Notes: generated from the letters alone by a model not told the origin. A stretch of DNA of 64,000 nt from Flexilinea sp. (GCA_017432685.1 JAFRIR010000021.1:20939-84938); one strand, 5' to 3'. Shown: positions 7,931-17,910, counted from the stretch's first letter. Numbers and translations are program-made.

Positions 7931-9468
7931 GCGGAGATGGAATAAAGAAAAGAAAACCTCAGCTCCTGCCTGTTGCAATTTACATTCTGATTCTGACAAT
8001 CATAATTCTGTATCGAGCTTTCATCCTTTTACAATATAACGCTGAGTTTATTGACGAAGACCAGGCTTTGATGTGGAACGGCGCGGCTGCATTTTCCCAT
8101 TTTATTATGCCGGAACCATGTTTTTGGGGACAATCATATGGAAGCATGTTTGAATCTTTTCTCGCCGCCCCGCTTCTTTGGCTGAAAATTCCGCTGAAAT
8201 ACGCAGTACCTGCTTCCACCGCAATGATTGGGTTCTTTCCCTTTTTGTTTATCTCATATCTCCTTTATAAAAATAATTTCAAGTTAGAGTCCTGCATTAC
8301 GCTGATGCTGTATTTATCCCATGGATGGAAATGGGATATTATCACATCGATCCCACGCAGTTTTGTCAGCGGTTTTCCTTTTGCCGTCATCGGAACGATT
8401 CTCCTCAACGATGAAAGGCGTAGATCCTATGCAGGTATCGGAACATTCATTGCCGGAATCGGGGCGATCATGACCCCCACTTCAATTATGGTCACGTCAT
8501 TTGGATTTCTGAATTATCTGTTCAACATCAAGAAAAAAAGCCTAAAACAGCATTTATACATTTTTACCGCATTGCTCAGCTGCGGGATCATCTATTTGCT
8601 GATCAAAAATTTTTACAGCATCAATCCGGATTTTTCACTGCATCGTCCTTTGTATTATGATATCTCTTTTGAAACATTAATGTACAATATACGAAATATT
8701 CCGGAACTTTTCAAAGATTTTACTTTTACAGGCATTTGGATGATCGTTTTGATTGCTTTTATTGCAGGAATTATATATTCATTTCTCAAAAAACAATGGA
8801 AACTGACGATCATGCTCGCTGTTCATATTTTTTTGGCTTTGGGCTTAATGAGCATGACAAAAACGTTACGTTTTACGGAGCATTCCGTTTTACATTCTCA
8901 AACAAGAATGTTCTTGTGCTTCAGTTATTCTGCTTTGCCGATTTTATACTTTTATACTGACGATCTATTGCTTAATAAAGGACATAATGCTCCGAATTTC
9001 TGTCAATGCAACAGAAAAACATTACTTTCTGTCAGCGGAGCAATATTATTATTAATATTCGGGGTCATATTTAAAGCCAATAACATTTTAGCTGAAATAA
9101 ATGACCCGGAAAGTTCTCTGAATAACCCGGGCGCCTGTCAATTAAGAATGATCGATCCATTGACAGCAAGGGCGAAAGAAGTAATTGAATATTCGAGGGA
9201 GAATAATATTGATGTTATCGTTGTAAAAAATGATACACGCCCCTTTGCATATCTTTTGGACGCCATGTATTTTCAGGAGTTTGTTTATTACAATATTACA
9301 TACGACAGAAGAACATGGGTTTACCACTATCTTGAACAAATTACCCCACACCGCTGTCTTTTCGTCAGCTATCATGATGATTATATCAGTACAACCATAT
9401 TCACAATCGAAGATGAATCAGTAATACAATTTATTGCAGAAAATTACGGTATGTACCGAAATTCATGA
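7927..9468 (+). CDS. Polytopic membrane protein, possible GT-C-type glycosyltransferase
   Basis: A 513-residue protein with roughly ten hydrophobic helices. The first (residues 15-33) is followed by an external loop carrying FIDEDQALMWNGA, an acidic motif of the kind found in the first loop of lipid-linked-sugar GT-C transferases. The C-terminal 100 residues (from about 395) form a soluble domain (VIEYSRENNIDVIVVKND). The start overlaps rlmB (ATGA). Local sequence is more AT-rich than the preceding three genes, suggesting different constraint or ancestry. The GT-C idea rests on topology and one loop motif only. Confidence 0.55.
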   Translation: MSGDGIKKRKPQLLPVAIYILILTIIILYRAFILLQYNAEFIDEDQALMWNGAAAFSHFIMPEPCFWGQSYGSMFESFLAAPLLWLKIPLKYAVPASTAMIGFFPFLFISYLLYKNNFKLESCITLMLYLSHGWKWDIITSIPRSFVSGFPFAVIGTILLNDERRRSYAGIGTFIAGIGAIMTPTSIMVTSFGFLNYLFNIKKKSLKQHLYIFTALLSCGIIYLLIKNFYSINPDFSLHRPLYYDISFETLMYNIRNIPELFKDFTFTGIWMIVLIAFIAGIIYSFLKKQWKLTIMLAVHIFLALGLMSMTKTLRFTEHSVLHSQTRMFLCFSYSALPILYFYTDDLLLNKGHNAPNFCQCNRKTLLSVSGAILLLIFGVIFKANNILAEINDPESSLNNPGACQLRMIDPLTARAKEVIEYSRENNIDVIVVKNDTRPFAYLLDAMYFQEFVYYNITYDRRTWVYHYLEQITPHRCLFVSYHDDYISTTIFTIEDESVIQFIAENYGMYRNS

Positions 9469-9633
9469 TCCAACATTACGTTATTGGATCGGGAAAATTT
9501 GTCATACATCATCCAAATTTTTAATAATTATCATTATAATAAACTTCGTTTTGGAAACAAAACGATATCTTATATCTTTAAAAGGGTGAAGGTAACGGCA
9601 TAATGGCCGTGAGAGGCGCCCGAAGGAAGAAAA

Positions 9634-10269
9634 ATGGAAAGAGTTGTTATTAAAGCTACAAAGCGAGACGTTACCGGTAAAAAGGTCGGCCAGCTGCGCC
9701 GTGAAGGGAAAATGCCCGGTGTTGTTTATGGTCACCACATTGAACCGATCGCCATCGTTATGGATGCCCGTGAAGTTACCCGTGCCATGATTGGCCTTAC
9801 CCCGTCTTCCATCGTCACCATCGATATTGACGGCGAAGATCATGCAGCCCTGATTCGTGAACGCCAGCGCGATTATCTGCGCAATAAGTTCATCCACATC
9901 GACTTCCAGGCTGTATCCAGGACCGAAAAAATCCGCGCCCGCATCGAGACCGTTCTCGAAGGAACTGCTCCGGCTGTCAAGAACTACAACGGTATCGTTC
10001 TCCACGAAAAAGAATATATCGAAGTTGAAGCTCTTCCGGAACACCTGCCGGAACGTTTTGTCATCGATATTTCCAACCTCAACCGCATCGGCGATATGGT
10101 CCGTATCAGCGATATGAAAATTGCTGATGATGTCACGGTATTTGATGATGTCAACGACGTGATCGTCTCCATCTCCGGCGTCAAGGAAGATAGCGGCAGC
10201 GAAGAAGAAGCTGCCGGCGCAGATGAACCGGAAGTTGTTGAAAAGGGCAAGAAGGAAGAAGAAGCCTGA
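9634..10269 (+). CDS. rplY: 50S ribosomal protein L25 (CTC form)
   Basis: A 211-residue long-form L25/Ctc protein that binds 5S rRNA in the large subunit. The N-terminal L25 domain (about 1-95) shows GKKVGQLRREGKMPGVVYG and the beta-barrel strand HIDFQAV. The C-terminal TL5/Ctc beta domain (about 96-190) follows, and the last 20 residues are acidic. AAGGAAG lies before ATG 9634. It is a single-gene unit ended by a strong terminator. The spacer in front (9469-9633) holds only a weak 7-bp hairpin at 9467-9490 and no recognisable ribosomal-protein leader. Confidence 0.95.
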   Translation: MERVVIKATKRDVTGKKVGQLRREGKMPGVVYGHHIEPIAIVMDAREVTRAMIGLTPSSIVTIDIDGEDHAALIRERQRDYLRNKFIHIDFQAVSRTEKIRARIETVLEGTAPAVKNYNGIVLHEKEYIEVEALPEHLPERFVIDISNLNRIGDMVRISDMKIADDVTVFDDVNDVIVSISGVKEDSGSEEEAAGADEPEVVEKGKKEEEA

Positions 10270-10286
10270 TTTTTTCTTCAATGAGC

Positions 10287-10326
10287 AAAAACAGGAAGGC
10301 AGGTGCTGCCTTCCTGTTTTGTTTTA
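10287..10326 (+). terminator. Terminator after L25
   Basis: A 15-bp perfect stem (AACAGGAAGGCAG at its core, paired with CTGCCTTCCTGTT) with a GTG loop at 10303-10305, followed by a T-rich tract. It lies 18 bases after the L25 stop. Confidence 0.9.
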
Positions 10327-10372
10327 ATCAAAGAAATTTCTAAAATAATAACTGAAATGTTTTCAAATCGCT

Positions 10373-10378
10373 TATAAT
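10373..10378 (+). promoter_or_regulatory. -10 element before the solute-binding lipoprotein gene
   Basis: A perfect TATAAT lies 19 bases before ATG 10398. The transcript would begin near 10384, leaving the GGAGAG ribosome site (10388-10393) inside a very short leader; this also argues against the in-frame ATG at 10383. The -35 region is poor. Confidence 0.45.
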
Positions 10379-10397
10379 AGAGATGTTGGAGAGAAAA

Positions 10398-11801
10398 ATG
10401 GCAGACAATCATTCCCCTGAAAAAATGAATAAAATTCTTCTATTTTCGATTTTGATAATCATCAGTATAATCTTTTCCGGCTGCAGCAACGCTCAAAGCG
10501 GAAACAATTCAATTAATGATTTTTTTAATTCGATAGGATTGACGAAAAACTCAGAACCCGCGGTATCTGAATCTGCATCAGCAGAAAACAAGTCGATGTC
10601 CGCTGTAATCATTGAAACGCCCGCAGCCGGACAGGAGGGAGGAACAGAAACAGTAACTGAAACACCGGTTCCCACTCCCAGCTCCTATTTGATCGAACTA
10701 TGGATCCCACCGGCCTTTGACCCGTCACAAAATAACAGTAAAGCGGGTAATGCTCTTGAAAAAATCATAGAGCAATACATGAATGATCATCCAAACGTTG
10801 AAATCACACTCCGGGTGAAAGCAACGAGCGGTGACAGCAGCATGCTCAACACACTAACCTCGGCAAGTCACATTGCCGCAGATGTTTTGCCTTCGCTGGC
10901 TCTCTTGTCAAGAAACGATATGGAAACAGCTGTTCAAAGAGGTCTTCTGCAGCCGATCAATACCTCAGTATTTGAAGACGGTGATAGCTGGTATAATTTT
11001 GCCAAACAATCCTCTTCAATTGATTCTGTAACCTATAGCATTCCGGTTTTAGCCGATGCCTATGTTCTTACCTACAGACCATCCAAGATCGGGCCTGAAT
11101 TGGGAGATTGGAACGATATACTGACCAGAGGGCTCCCGATCGGTTTTGCGCCCTCTTCTTCTACGTCGATGTTCGGGTTATTCGTTTACATGAGTCTGGG
11201 CGGAAAACTTACCAATGAACAGGGGCAGCCTTATCTGGATCAACAAAAACTCACGGAAACACTGAACTTCTTTTTGACAGGCGGACAAAACGGCGCATTT
11301 CCTCCTTCGATTGCGCAGCTGGTGGATCAGGGGCAGGTTTGGCAGCGTTTTAATGAAGGCACGATTTCATTGATCATTTCCCAGCTTTCATCTTTCCGTC
11401 ACTATCAATCACCGGAAATTTCAGTTTTGGCGTTGCCATTAAGTGATAACGTCACCGAGTATCCGCTGATCAACACCTGGAACCTCGTTCTGATTGAAGA
11501 CAATCCGATCTATCAGGAAGAAGTCACCCGTTTTGCAGAATATTTCAGCGATATGGCCGTAAATGATGAGCTGTCAGCGCAATCCGGTTATTTGCCGGTT
11601 CGCAGCGGTGAACACAAGTCATGGGAAGCAGATCCTCAGCGTGAGATCGTTGAAAAGATGAGCGAAAACGGGATGCTCGTTCCAGGCAATCAAATCACGA
11701 ACAAACTTGTCCCGCTGGTCAATAATGCTGTTTTGCAGGTCATCAAAAATCAGATGAGCCCTGAAGATGCAGCAAAAGAAGTTATGGCAAGTTTCAATTA
11801 A
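10398..11801 (+). CDS. Orphan extracellular solute-binding lipoprotein (family 1 type)
   Basis: A 467-residue exported protein. Residues 12-30 form a signal helix ending in a lipobox-like FSGC, so Cys would be lipidated and membrane-anchored. A Ser/Ala/Thr/Pro-rich linker (about 45-95) is followed by a periplasmic-binding-protein fold of the sugar-binding type, with LLSRNDMETAVQRGLLQPI and SIPVLADAYVLTY typical of family 1. GGAGAG supports ATG 10398. No ABC permease or ATPase gene is adjacent; the next three genes encode a small membrane protein, a C39-like protein and a metallopeptidase. It may therefore act as a surface sensor or binding protein, or share a distant transporter. Confidence 0.75.
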   Translation: MADNHSPEKMNKILLFSILIIISIIFSGCSNAQSGNNSINDFFNSIGLTKNSEPAVSESASAENKSMSAVIIETPAAGQEGGTETVTETPVPTPSSYLIELWIPPAFDPSQNNSKAGNALEKIIEQYMNDHPNVEITLRVKATSGDSSMLNTLTSASHIAADVLPSLALLSRNDMETAVQRGLLQPINTSVFEDGDSWYNFAKQSSSIDSVTYSIPVLADAYVLTYRPSKIGPELGDWNDILTRGLPIGFAPSSSTSMFGLFVYMSLGGKLTNEQGQPYLDQQKLTETLNFFLTGGQNGAFPPSIAQLVDQGQVWQRFNEGTISLIISQLSSFRHYQSPEISVLALPLSDNVTEYPLINTWNLVLIEDNPIYQEEVTRFAEYFSDMAVNDELSAQSGYLPVRSGEHKSWEADPQREIVEKMSENGMLVPGNQITNKLVPLVNNAVLQVIKNQMSPEDAAKEVMASFN

Positions 11802-11816
11802 ATAAAGGGAGTCAAT

Positions 11817-12125
11817 ATGTCGAAGTATATTACAGATAAAAGGTATTTCATGATTCTCCTTTTGCTGATTCTTCTGGTTATCTTCGCGTTTGTGGTGATT
11901 ATATTCTGGTCGGACATTTCAGGGTCGATTCTGCCACTACCCACTCCCCAATTTACCCCGACAATCACGCCTACTCCTACCGAACTGCCGACAAATTTTC
12001 CGAATGTCATCCGTGATTATTTTGAAAACCAAAACGGTACAAACGGGGTGCTCGCGGGCAGTGTAGTTCTCGTTTTGATCATATTGCTGGGTGTACTGAT
12101 TTCGATTCGGAACAATGAAAAATAG
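11817..12125 (+). CDS. Small two-TM protein with a Thr/Pro external loop
   Basis: A 102-residue protein with no recognised family. A hydrophobic helix at residues 10-31 is followed by a Pro/Thr-rich stretch (PTPQFTPTITPTPTELPT), a short polar segment, and a second hydrophobic helix at 78-96. The ribosome site AAAGGGAG precedes ATG 11817. The last 11 bases overlap the next gene, indicating translational coupling. The Thr/Pro spacer resembles the linker of the upstream lipoprotein, hinting that both project through the same cell wall layer. Function unknown. Confidence 0.65.
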   Translation: MSKYITDKRYFMILLLLILLVIFAFVVIIFWSDISGSILPLPTPQFTPTITPTPTELPTNFPNVIRDYFENQNGTNGVLAGSVVLVLIILLGVLISIRNNEK

Positions 12126-13512
12126 ATATAAACCTTTTTTCTATGATGAAAAAAGGATCTCTTTCCGCAAATTCATATTATATTTTCTTCTGGCGGTCAT
12201 TATCCTGATCATTGCCGGTTATCAGGTTCCCGGAATCCGTCAGATCATCTCAGAGCCTTTGTTTGCTGCGGGCTCTTTTACCTGGAACGGTATCAAGGAG
12301 TTTTTCAGCATGACACGCATGTATCATGAACAGCCAAAACCCCGCCAAACCTATACCCCTATTGAGTTGCCGGATAAAGATGTTTTGTTTGCGGAAAGCC
12401 TGGAAAATCTTTCAGCGATCACTCAGGCAGATCCGCTTGCTGACTTAAGGCAGACACCTACTCCCTCCGAATACGACAGGGTTGCCCAATGGGAATACCT
12501 CGACCCCAACCTGAATTATGCGATCAGTTCCGGGGCAAGACAGATTGAAGATGACGTTAATATTCGGCTAATTCCTCCGGTGTTTGAACATGCCGACCTG
12601 TATAATGACGGAGCTGCTATTCTCAGCGCTTTGATGCGCTATTGGGGGATCGTCGAAAATCAATATCACATAGCAGATCAGATACATTCGGATTCTCTCG
12701 ATCCATTCATCAGCTTTTCTGATATGGAAAATTATATTTCTGAGACATACCCGGATTTTTCGACTTTAACTCGTGACAATGGAGATCGGGACCTGTTGAT
12801 TGAGCTGCTTAACAGGAACATTCCTGTAATTATTTTTGTTCAACAAAAATCATCTCTCTATTTCTGGCCCGGCGACGACCATTTTTCCGGCACCTATCAG
12901 ATGCTCCTTGGATACAACTCACAGAAAGGTACTTTTTACTATCAGGATACACGAAACGGAAACTCTTTGGAAATTCCTGAAGATGAGCTTTTGTCCTGCT
13001 GGTATCCGTTTCAGAGATCATATTTTCTCGTTTATCCGACAGAATTTGATGAAGAAATTCGCGAAGCATTGTCCGAAAATTATTATGAAGAGTTGAACAT
13101 ACAGCGGGCTTTGGCAAAATTCAAAACAGACAGTGAAATGCTGCCTGATAATGCCTTTGCTCAATACAATCTCGGTACAGCACTGTATAAATACGGTGAT
13201 GAAAAAGGCGCCTGGGATGCTTTTGAAATCGCAGCAGATAAGTCTCTTCCACAGCGATTTATAAACTACCGAAGCGAGATGTTGGATACAGCTCTGCGGC
13301 TGGGTTACGCTGATGATATAATCCGGATCACAGATGCTCAGTACGAACGGAATTCACATGATGAAATTCTGACACTTTATCGCGGTTGGGCAGCCATCCT
13401 GCGGGGAGATAAAGAGGAAGGCAGCAGGCTGTTTAAGAAAGCAGGAAAAATAAATCCAACAAGTGAATTGGTTTTATATGCGATAAAATATAGAGATACA
13501 ATGATTGATTAA
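12115..13512 (+). CDS. Membrane-anchored C39-like pseudopeptidase with TPR repeats
   Basis: A 465-residue protein. An N-terminal transmembrane helix (about 16-35) is followed by a linker, a papain-like C39_2-type domain (about 145-300) and two or three TPR units (about 335-460, e.g. NAFAQYNLGTALYKYGDEKG). In active C39-like domains the first motif has an NNCG-type cysteine; here the aligned segment is YNDGAAILSALMRYWG, with Asp165 in place of Cys. The second motif, normally GHY before a VVGY strand, reads GTYQMLLGY, so the His is also lost. Proteolysis is therefore unlikely, and a binding or scaffold role is more plausible. The gene overlaps the small membrane protein by 11 bases. Confidence 0.65.
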   Translation: MKNRYKPFFYDEKRISFRKFILYFLLAVIILIIAGYQVPGIRQIISEPLFAAGSFTWNGIKEFFSMTRMYHEQPKPRQTYTPIELPDKDVLFAESLENLSAITQADPLADLRQTPTPSEYDRVAQWEYLDPNLNYAISSGARQIEDDVNIRLIPPVFEHADLYNDGAAILSALMRYWGIVENQYHIADQIHSDSLDPFISFSDMENYISETYPDFSTLTRDNGDRDLLIELLNRNIPVIIFVQQKSSLYFWPGDDHFSGTYQMLLGYNSQKGTFYYQDTRNGNSLEIPEDELLSCWYPFQRSYFLVYPTEFDEEIREALSENYYEELNIQRALAKFKTDSEMLPDNAFAQYNLGTALYKYGDEKGAWDAFEIAADKSLPQRFINYRSEMLDTALRLGYADDIIRITDAQYERNSHDEILTLYRGWAAILRGDKEEGSRLFKKAGKINPTSELVLYAIKYRDTMID

Positions 13513-13526
13513 AAGGAGAAGTATCT

Positions 13527-14930
13527 ATGAGTGAAAAGGATAAAACTTTATTGATCGTCATTCTTGCAGTCGCTGCGTTATGCGGCTGTTTCATGATTTC
13601 ATGTTGTGCAGCCAGTTTTTTCATCGTATCACATGCTGATAAAAATACTTTTCATGAGATTTTTGAAAGCGGAATTGTCGAAAACTATACAGTTGATACT
13701 CAAAATGACAGGCTTGATGAAAACACTCCGGACACATTTTCTGTAGACATCAATAATTCCGATGGACTTTCCGAAGCAGAGCAGAAGATCATCGATGAAA
13801 CTGAAAAGGTAAGAGGTCTAAAATCAACAGAAAAGCTTGCCCCAACCTACCAATCAGAAGAAGAATTGCGGGAATATCTGATCGATCAGCTGGATGAAGT
13901 CAGTGACGAAGAACTTGCCGATGAACTGCTTCTTTATAATGTTCTCGGCTTTGCTCCCAAAAATTTTGACCTGAGGCAGTTTTATCTCGACATGTATACT
14001 GAACAAATCGCCGGGTTTTATGATCCTGAAGAAAATCAAATGTACCTGATCAAAGATGATTCACCTTATGAAAACGCTCTCACGCTTTCTCATGAATATA
14101 CGCACTTTCTTCAGTATAATCATCCGGAGTTTTCAAAAACACTTCAATATGATGATGATTTTTGTGAAGATCATGGAGAAACCTGCCTGATTATTAACGC
14201 ACTGATCGAAGGTGATGCCACACTGACCGAAAGTCTGATCGATGCCGAATCGATCATCGGAAATTACCGTGATCAGTCAGGTTCTTCACCATCAAGCAAT
14301 GTTTATGATAATGCTCCGAAATATTTCCAGGATTCACTTCTCTTCCCTTATGTTTACGGTTATGACTTCGTTGCTTATCACTATCTGAAGGGCGGGTTTG
14401 AGGCAGTAAATGATTTATTTATTAACCTGCCCCAAAGTGTTGAGCAGATCATGCACCCGGAAAAGTATTTGAAAGATGCTCCTGTTGAGGTAACAGCGGA
14501 ACCTTTCCGAAAAAAAATTGCCGATGAATTTGACATCATTCGTGAAGATGTTTTGAATGAAGCTGACATCAAAATGCTGCTTTCAGACGGTTATAATGAG
14601 AATTGGCAGCTTTCTGAACAGCAGGCTTCTATCGCAGCCGAAGGATGGGGCGGTGGCTCGTTTATCATTGCGAAAAATGATGGAAAACCGCTGTTTTTCA
14701 GCAAGATGATCTGGGATACAGAAAAGGACGCTGAAGAGGCAGAAACCGCATTCTCGCTTTATTCAGACAGACGTTTCGGACAATCCGAAAATACCGGTAT
14801 CTGGAAATCTGAAGATTCGTCTTCCGTATATCTGATTCGGCAGAATGACGTTCTTTATTGGATGATCCTGCCTGATAATTTTGAAGCCGGGAGTTTTATC
14901 AGTCTCCTCCAAAACGGCAGCATTTTGTAA
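13527..14930 (+). CDS. Membrane-anchored HExxH metallopeptidase
   Basis: A 467-residue protein with a Cys-containing N-terminal transmembrane segment (about 7-34) and an outer domain. The zinc motif HEYTH lies at residues 189-193. Glu228 in LIEGDA, about 35 residues later, is placed as the third ligand of gluzincins. AGGAGA stands before ATG 13527. It lies 14 bases after the C39-like gene and 18 bases before glpK, so it may be cotranscribed with either. An active site is visible here, unlike in its neighbour. The substrate is unknown, and the C-terminal half (from about 330) has no recognised domain. Confidence 0.68.
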   Translation: MSEKDKTLLIVILAVAALCGCFMISCCAASFFIVSHADKNTFHEIFESGIVENYTVDTQNDRLDENTPDTFSVDINNSDGLSEAEQKIIDETEKVRGLKSTEKLAPTYQSEEELREYLIDQLDEVSDEELADELLLYNVLGFAPKNFDLRQFYLDMYTEQIAGFYDPEENQMYLIKDDSPYENALTLSHEYTHFLQYNHPEFSKTLQYDDDFCEDHGETCLIINALIEGDATLTESLIDAESIIGNYRDQSGSSPSSNVYDNAPKYFQDSLLFPYVYGYDFVAYHYLKGGFEAVNDLFINLPQSVEQIMHPEKYLKDAPVEVTAEPFRKKIADEFDIIREDVLNEADIKMLLSDGYNENWQLSEQQASIAAEGWGGGSFIIAKNDGKPLFFSKMIWDTEKDAEEAETAFSLYSDRRFGQSENTGIWKSEDSSSVYLIRQNDVLYWMILPDNFEAGSFISLLQNGSIL

Positions 14931-14948
14931 ACACTATGTGAGGACAGA

Positions 14949-16445
14949 ATGGCAAAATATATTCTTTCTCTGGATGCGGGAACCACTTCCAATCGGGCAA
15001 TTCTTTTTGATCATAACGCAAACATGTGCGCAATTGCTCAAAAGGAATTCACCCAAATCTATCCGAAACCCGGCTGGGTCGAACATGATGCAAATGAAAT
15101 CTGGAATTCAATGTCCGGCGTTATCGACGAGGTAATGTCGATATCCGGTGCATCTTTTACTGATATTGCCGCGATTGGCATCACCAACCAGCGTGAAACC
15201 ACAGTTGTTTGGGATAAACGTACCGGAGAACCGGTCTCTAACGCAATCGTCTGGCAGTGCCGCCGTACTGCAGAATACTGCGATAAACTGAAGGCACAGG
15301 GGCTGGCTGAACCAATCAGGGAAAAGACCGGCTTACTGATCGATGCTTATTTCTCCGCGACAAAGTTACGCTGGATTCTTGAGAATGTACCCAATGCCCG
15401 GGTCAGAGCAGAAAAAGGGGATCTGCTTTTCGGTACGATCGACAGCTGGCTCATCTGGAAACTGACCGGAGGTGAATCTCATGTCAGTGATTATTCAAAC
15501 GCATCCAGGACCATGCTTTACAACATCCATGAACTGGAATGGGATGAAGAAATACTGAAAATTCTGGGAATCCCCCGAAGTATGCTCCCGGAAGTGAAAC
15601 CTTGTGGAAGTATTCTTGGCTATACAACTGCCTCCCTGACCGGACGTGCCATACCGATCGCCGGTTCCGCAGGTGACCAGCAGGCAGCTTTGTTTGGTCA
15701 GGTATGTTTCAACCAGGGACAGGCAAAAAACACCTATGGTACCGGCTGTTTCCTGTTGATGAATACAGGAGAAAAACCTATATACTCTTCAAATGGCCTT
15801 GTTACAACAATTGCCTGGGGCTTTAACGGAAAAGTAAACTACGCTCTGGAGGGATCAATTTTCACAGCAGGAGCTGCTGTACAATGGCTCCGGGATGAAT
15901 TGAAACTTGTCAAATCGGCCTCAGAAACGGAAGCTGCCGCGAGAGAAGTTCGGGATACCAACGGTGTTTATGTCGTACCGGCATTCACAGGTCTTGGGGC
16001 TCCGTATTGGGATTCATATGCCCGCGGTACAATCGTCGGGCTTACACGCGGCGCTAACCGCAATCACATCATCCGGGCAGTTCTGGAATCCATAGCTTTT
16101 CAAACCAATGATGTTTTGACAGCCATGCAGCAGGATTCCGGTATAAAACTCTCATCTTTACGGGCAGATGGAGGGGCGGCAGCCAATGACTTCCTGATGC
16201 AGTTCCAATCAGATATCATTCAGGCTCCCGTTTTGAGGCCTGCATGCCTTGAGACAACCGCAATGGGAGCAGCTTTTTTTGCCGGATTGACCGTTGGTTT
16301 CTGGAGCTCACAGGAAGAAGTATCCCGAATGGTGACCATATCTAATGAGTTCACCCCTCAGCAAAATGATGAATGGAGAAAAAATGCCTGTGATGGATGG
16401 CATAAGGCAGTAAAACGATCCTTTGCATGGATGAAAGAGGAATAA
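14949..16445 (+). CDS. glpK: Glycerol kinase
   Basis: A FGGY-family kinase of 498 residues that phosphorylates glycerol to sn-glycerol-3-phosphate with ATP. Both ribonuclease-H-like domains are intact: the N-terminal [14 protein letters not shown] (residues 6-19), [12 protein letters not shown], and the C-terminal [17 protein letters not shown] and [12 protein letters not shown]. Length equals the bacterial norm. The G3P dehydrogenase gene follows two bases after the stop, giving a kinase-dehydrogenase-FAD oxidoreductase-DUF1667 operon. No glycerol facilitator or glpR is visible nearby. Confidence 0.96.
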   Translation: MAKYILSLDAGTTSNRAILFDHNANMCAIAQKEFTQIYPKPGWVEHDANEIWNSMSGVIDEVMSISGASFTDIAAIGITNQRETTVVWDKRTGEPVSNAIVWQCRRTAEYCDKLKAQGLAEPIREKTGLLIDAYFSATKLRWILENVPNARVRAEKGDLLFGTIDSWLIWKLTGGESHVSDYSNASRTMLYNIHELEWDEEILKILGIPRSMLPEVKPCGSILGYTTASLTGRAIPIAGSAGDQQAALFGQVCFNQGQAKNTYGTGCFLLMNTGEKPIYSSNGLVTTIAWGFNGKVNYALEGSIFTAGAAVQWLRDELKLVKSASETEAAAREVRDTNGVYVVPAFTGLGAPYWDSYARGTIVGLTRGANRNHIIRAVLESIAFQTNDVLTAMQQDSGIKLSSLRADGGAAANDFLMQFQSDIIQAPVLRPACLETTAMGAAFFAGLTVGFWSSQEEVSRMVTISNEFTPQQNDEWRKNACDGWHKAVKRSFAWMKEE

Positions 16446-16446
16446 A

Positions 16447-17910
16447 GTGATAAACAATTCTTATGACGTAATCATTATCGGCGGTGGTGTTGTCGGCTGT
16501 GCCACAGCACGGGAACTGACAAAATACGACTTGAAGATTGCTTTGCTCGAGAAATCGACAGATATTTGCGCCGGCCAGTCCAAAGCAAATACAGCAATCA
16601 TCCATGGCGGATATGATGCCAAACCGGGTACGAAGAAAGCATACTACAATGTGCTCGGCAACAAAATGTTCGGGAAAGTTTGTGAGGAACTTGATGTTCC
16701 GCACGAATGGAACGGTTCTCTGGTAGTATCTTTTGAATCCGATCAGGACGACAAAATTTTTGAATTGTACCAAAGAGGTCAGAAAAACGGTGTTCCGAAT
16801 TTGGGCATCATAAAGCACGATGAGATCATGCGCCGTGAGCCGAACATCAATCCGGAAGCGCGCCTTGCCCTTGATGTCCAAAACGGCGGCATCTGCTGCC
16901 CGTATGAACTGACCATTGCATATGCGGAAAACGCAGCCAAAAACGGGGCCGATTTCTTCCGCTCTTCTCAGGTTACCTCAATACGCCGTGAAAATGAAGC
17001 CTGGATCGTCGAAACCCCTTCACAAATTTTCTCCTGCAAAGCAGTGGTCAATTGCGCCGGTATGTATTCCGATGAGATACATAACATGGTTTCAAAAGAC
17101 AAACTTAGTATACAGCCACGCAGAGGCGAATATTACCTGATAGATAAAAAATATGCATCCGCGTTTCATTCTGCTATTTTCCAGGTTCCCGGAAAAATGG
17201 GGAAAGGTATCCTGATCGCCAGGACAGTTGACGGTACAACACTCGTCGGTCCTACAGCAGAAGACATCCAGGACAAAACAGATACAAGGACCACTGCGGA
17301 AGGCCTTTCGAAGGCACTTGCAGGTGCAAAGATCACCTGGCCGAGCCTGCCGACAAGGGCATTCATCACAACCTTTTCCGGGCTTCGTTCCCATTGTGAT
17401 CGTGATGATTTTGTCATCGGAAAAGTTTCGGATGCCCCGCTCTTCTTTGATGCAGCCGGGGTTGAATCTCCCGGACTGACTTCATCACCCGCCATCGGTT
17501 TTGAATTAGCTGAAATGGTTGCTCAGGCTTTGAATTCGGGGAAAAATGATAAATTTGACCCGATACGCAAAGGCATACCGAAATTCAGAGAATTATCGAA
17601 CGAAACACGGGCAAAGCTGATCGCCGATAACAGTGATTTTGCCAAAGTCGTCTGTCGATGCGAGACAGTAACAGAAGCAGAAATCAGGGAGGCCATTCGC
17701 CGTCCTGTGGGGGCTGTTACAGTTGATGGGATCAAGATCCGTACAAGGGCAGGCATGGGGCGCTGTCAGGCCGGTTTCTGTACCCCGAGAGTGTTGGAAA
17801 TATTATCCGAAGAGTTAAACATTCCGCTTGAAATGGTAAGAAAATTCGGTGGCGATTCCAAATATGTTTACGGAAAAATCTTTGAAGCATCGGAGGCCTC
17901 ACATGACTAA
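16447..17910 (+). CDS. glpA: FAD-dependent glycerol-3-phosphate dehydrogenase with BFD-type iron-sulfur domain
   Basis: A 487-residue flavoprotein oxidising glycerol-3-phosphate to dihydroxyacetone phosphate. The FAD-binding motif GGGVVGCATARE is near residues 12-23, and the DAO-type fold runs to about 370. A BFD-like [2Fe-2S] domain follows, with CRC near 401-403 and GRCQAGFC near 438-445, the pattern seen in anaerobic GlpA and in Gram-positive relatives. The start is a GTG at 16447, two bases after the glpK stop, with AGAGGA six bases before it. The last eight bases overlap the next gene. GlpB/GlpC of the enterobacterial complex are replaced here by the two genes that follow. Confidence 0.88.
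   Translation: MINNSYDVIIIGGGVVGCATARELTKYDLKIALLEKSTDICAGQSKANTAIIHGGYDAKPGTKKAYYNVLGNKMFGKVCEELDVPHEWNGSLVVSFESDQDDKIFELYQRGQKNGVPNLGIIKHDEIMRREPNINPEARLALDVQNGGICCPYELTIAYAENAAKNGADFFRSSQVTSIRRENEAWIVETPSQIFSCKAVVNCAGMYSDEIHNMVSKDKLSIQPRRGEYYLIDKKYASAFHSAIFQVPGKMGKGILIARTVDGTTLVGPTAEDIQDKTDTRTTAEGLSKALAGAKITWPSLPTRAFITTFSGLRSHCDRDDFVIGKVSDAPLFFDAAGVESPGLTSSPAIGFELAEMVAQALNSGKNDKFDPIRKGIPKFRELSNETRAKLIADNSDFAKVVCRCETVTEAEIREAIRRPVGAVTVDGIKIRTRAGMGRCQAGFCTPRVLEILSEELNIPLEMVRKFGGDSKYVYGKIFEASEASHD

Noticed and set aside
9467..9490. A terminator after the membrane protein gene at 7927
   Set aside because: The stem is only 7 bp with a ten-base loop and no T-run directly follows.
9634..10281. 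Long open frame on the minus strand opposite L25
   Set aside because: It is the antisense shadow of a highly conserved ribosomal protein gene and has no ribosome site or recognisable domain.
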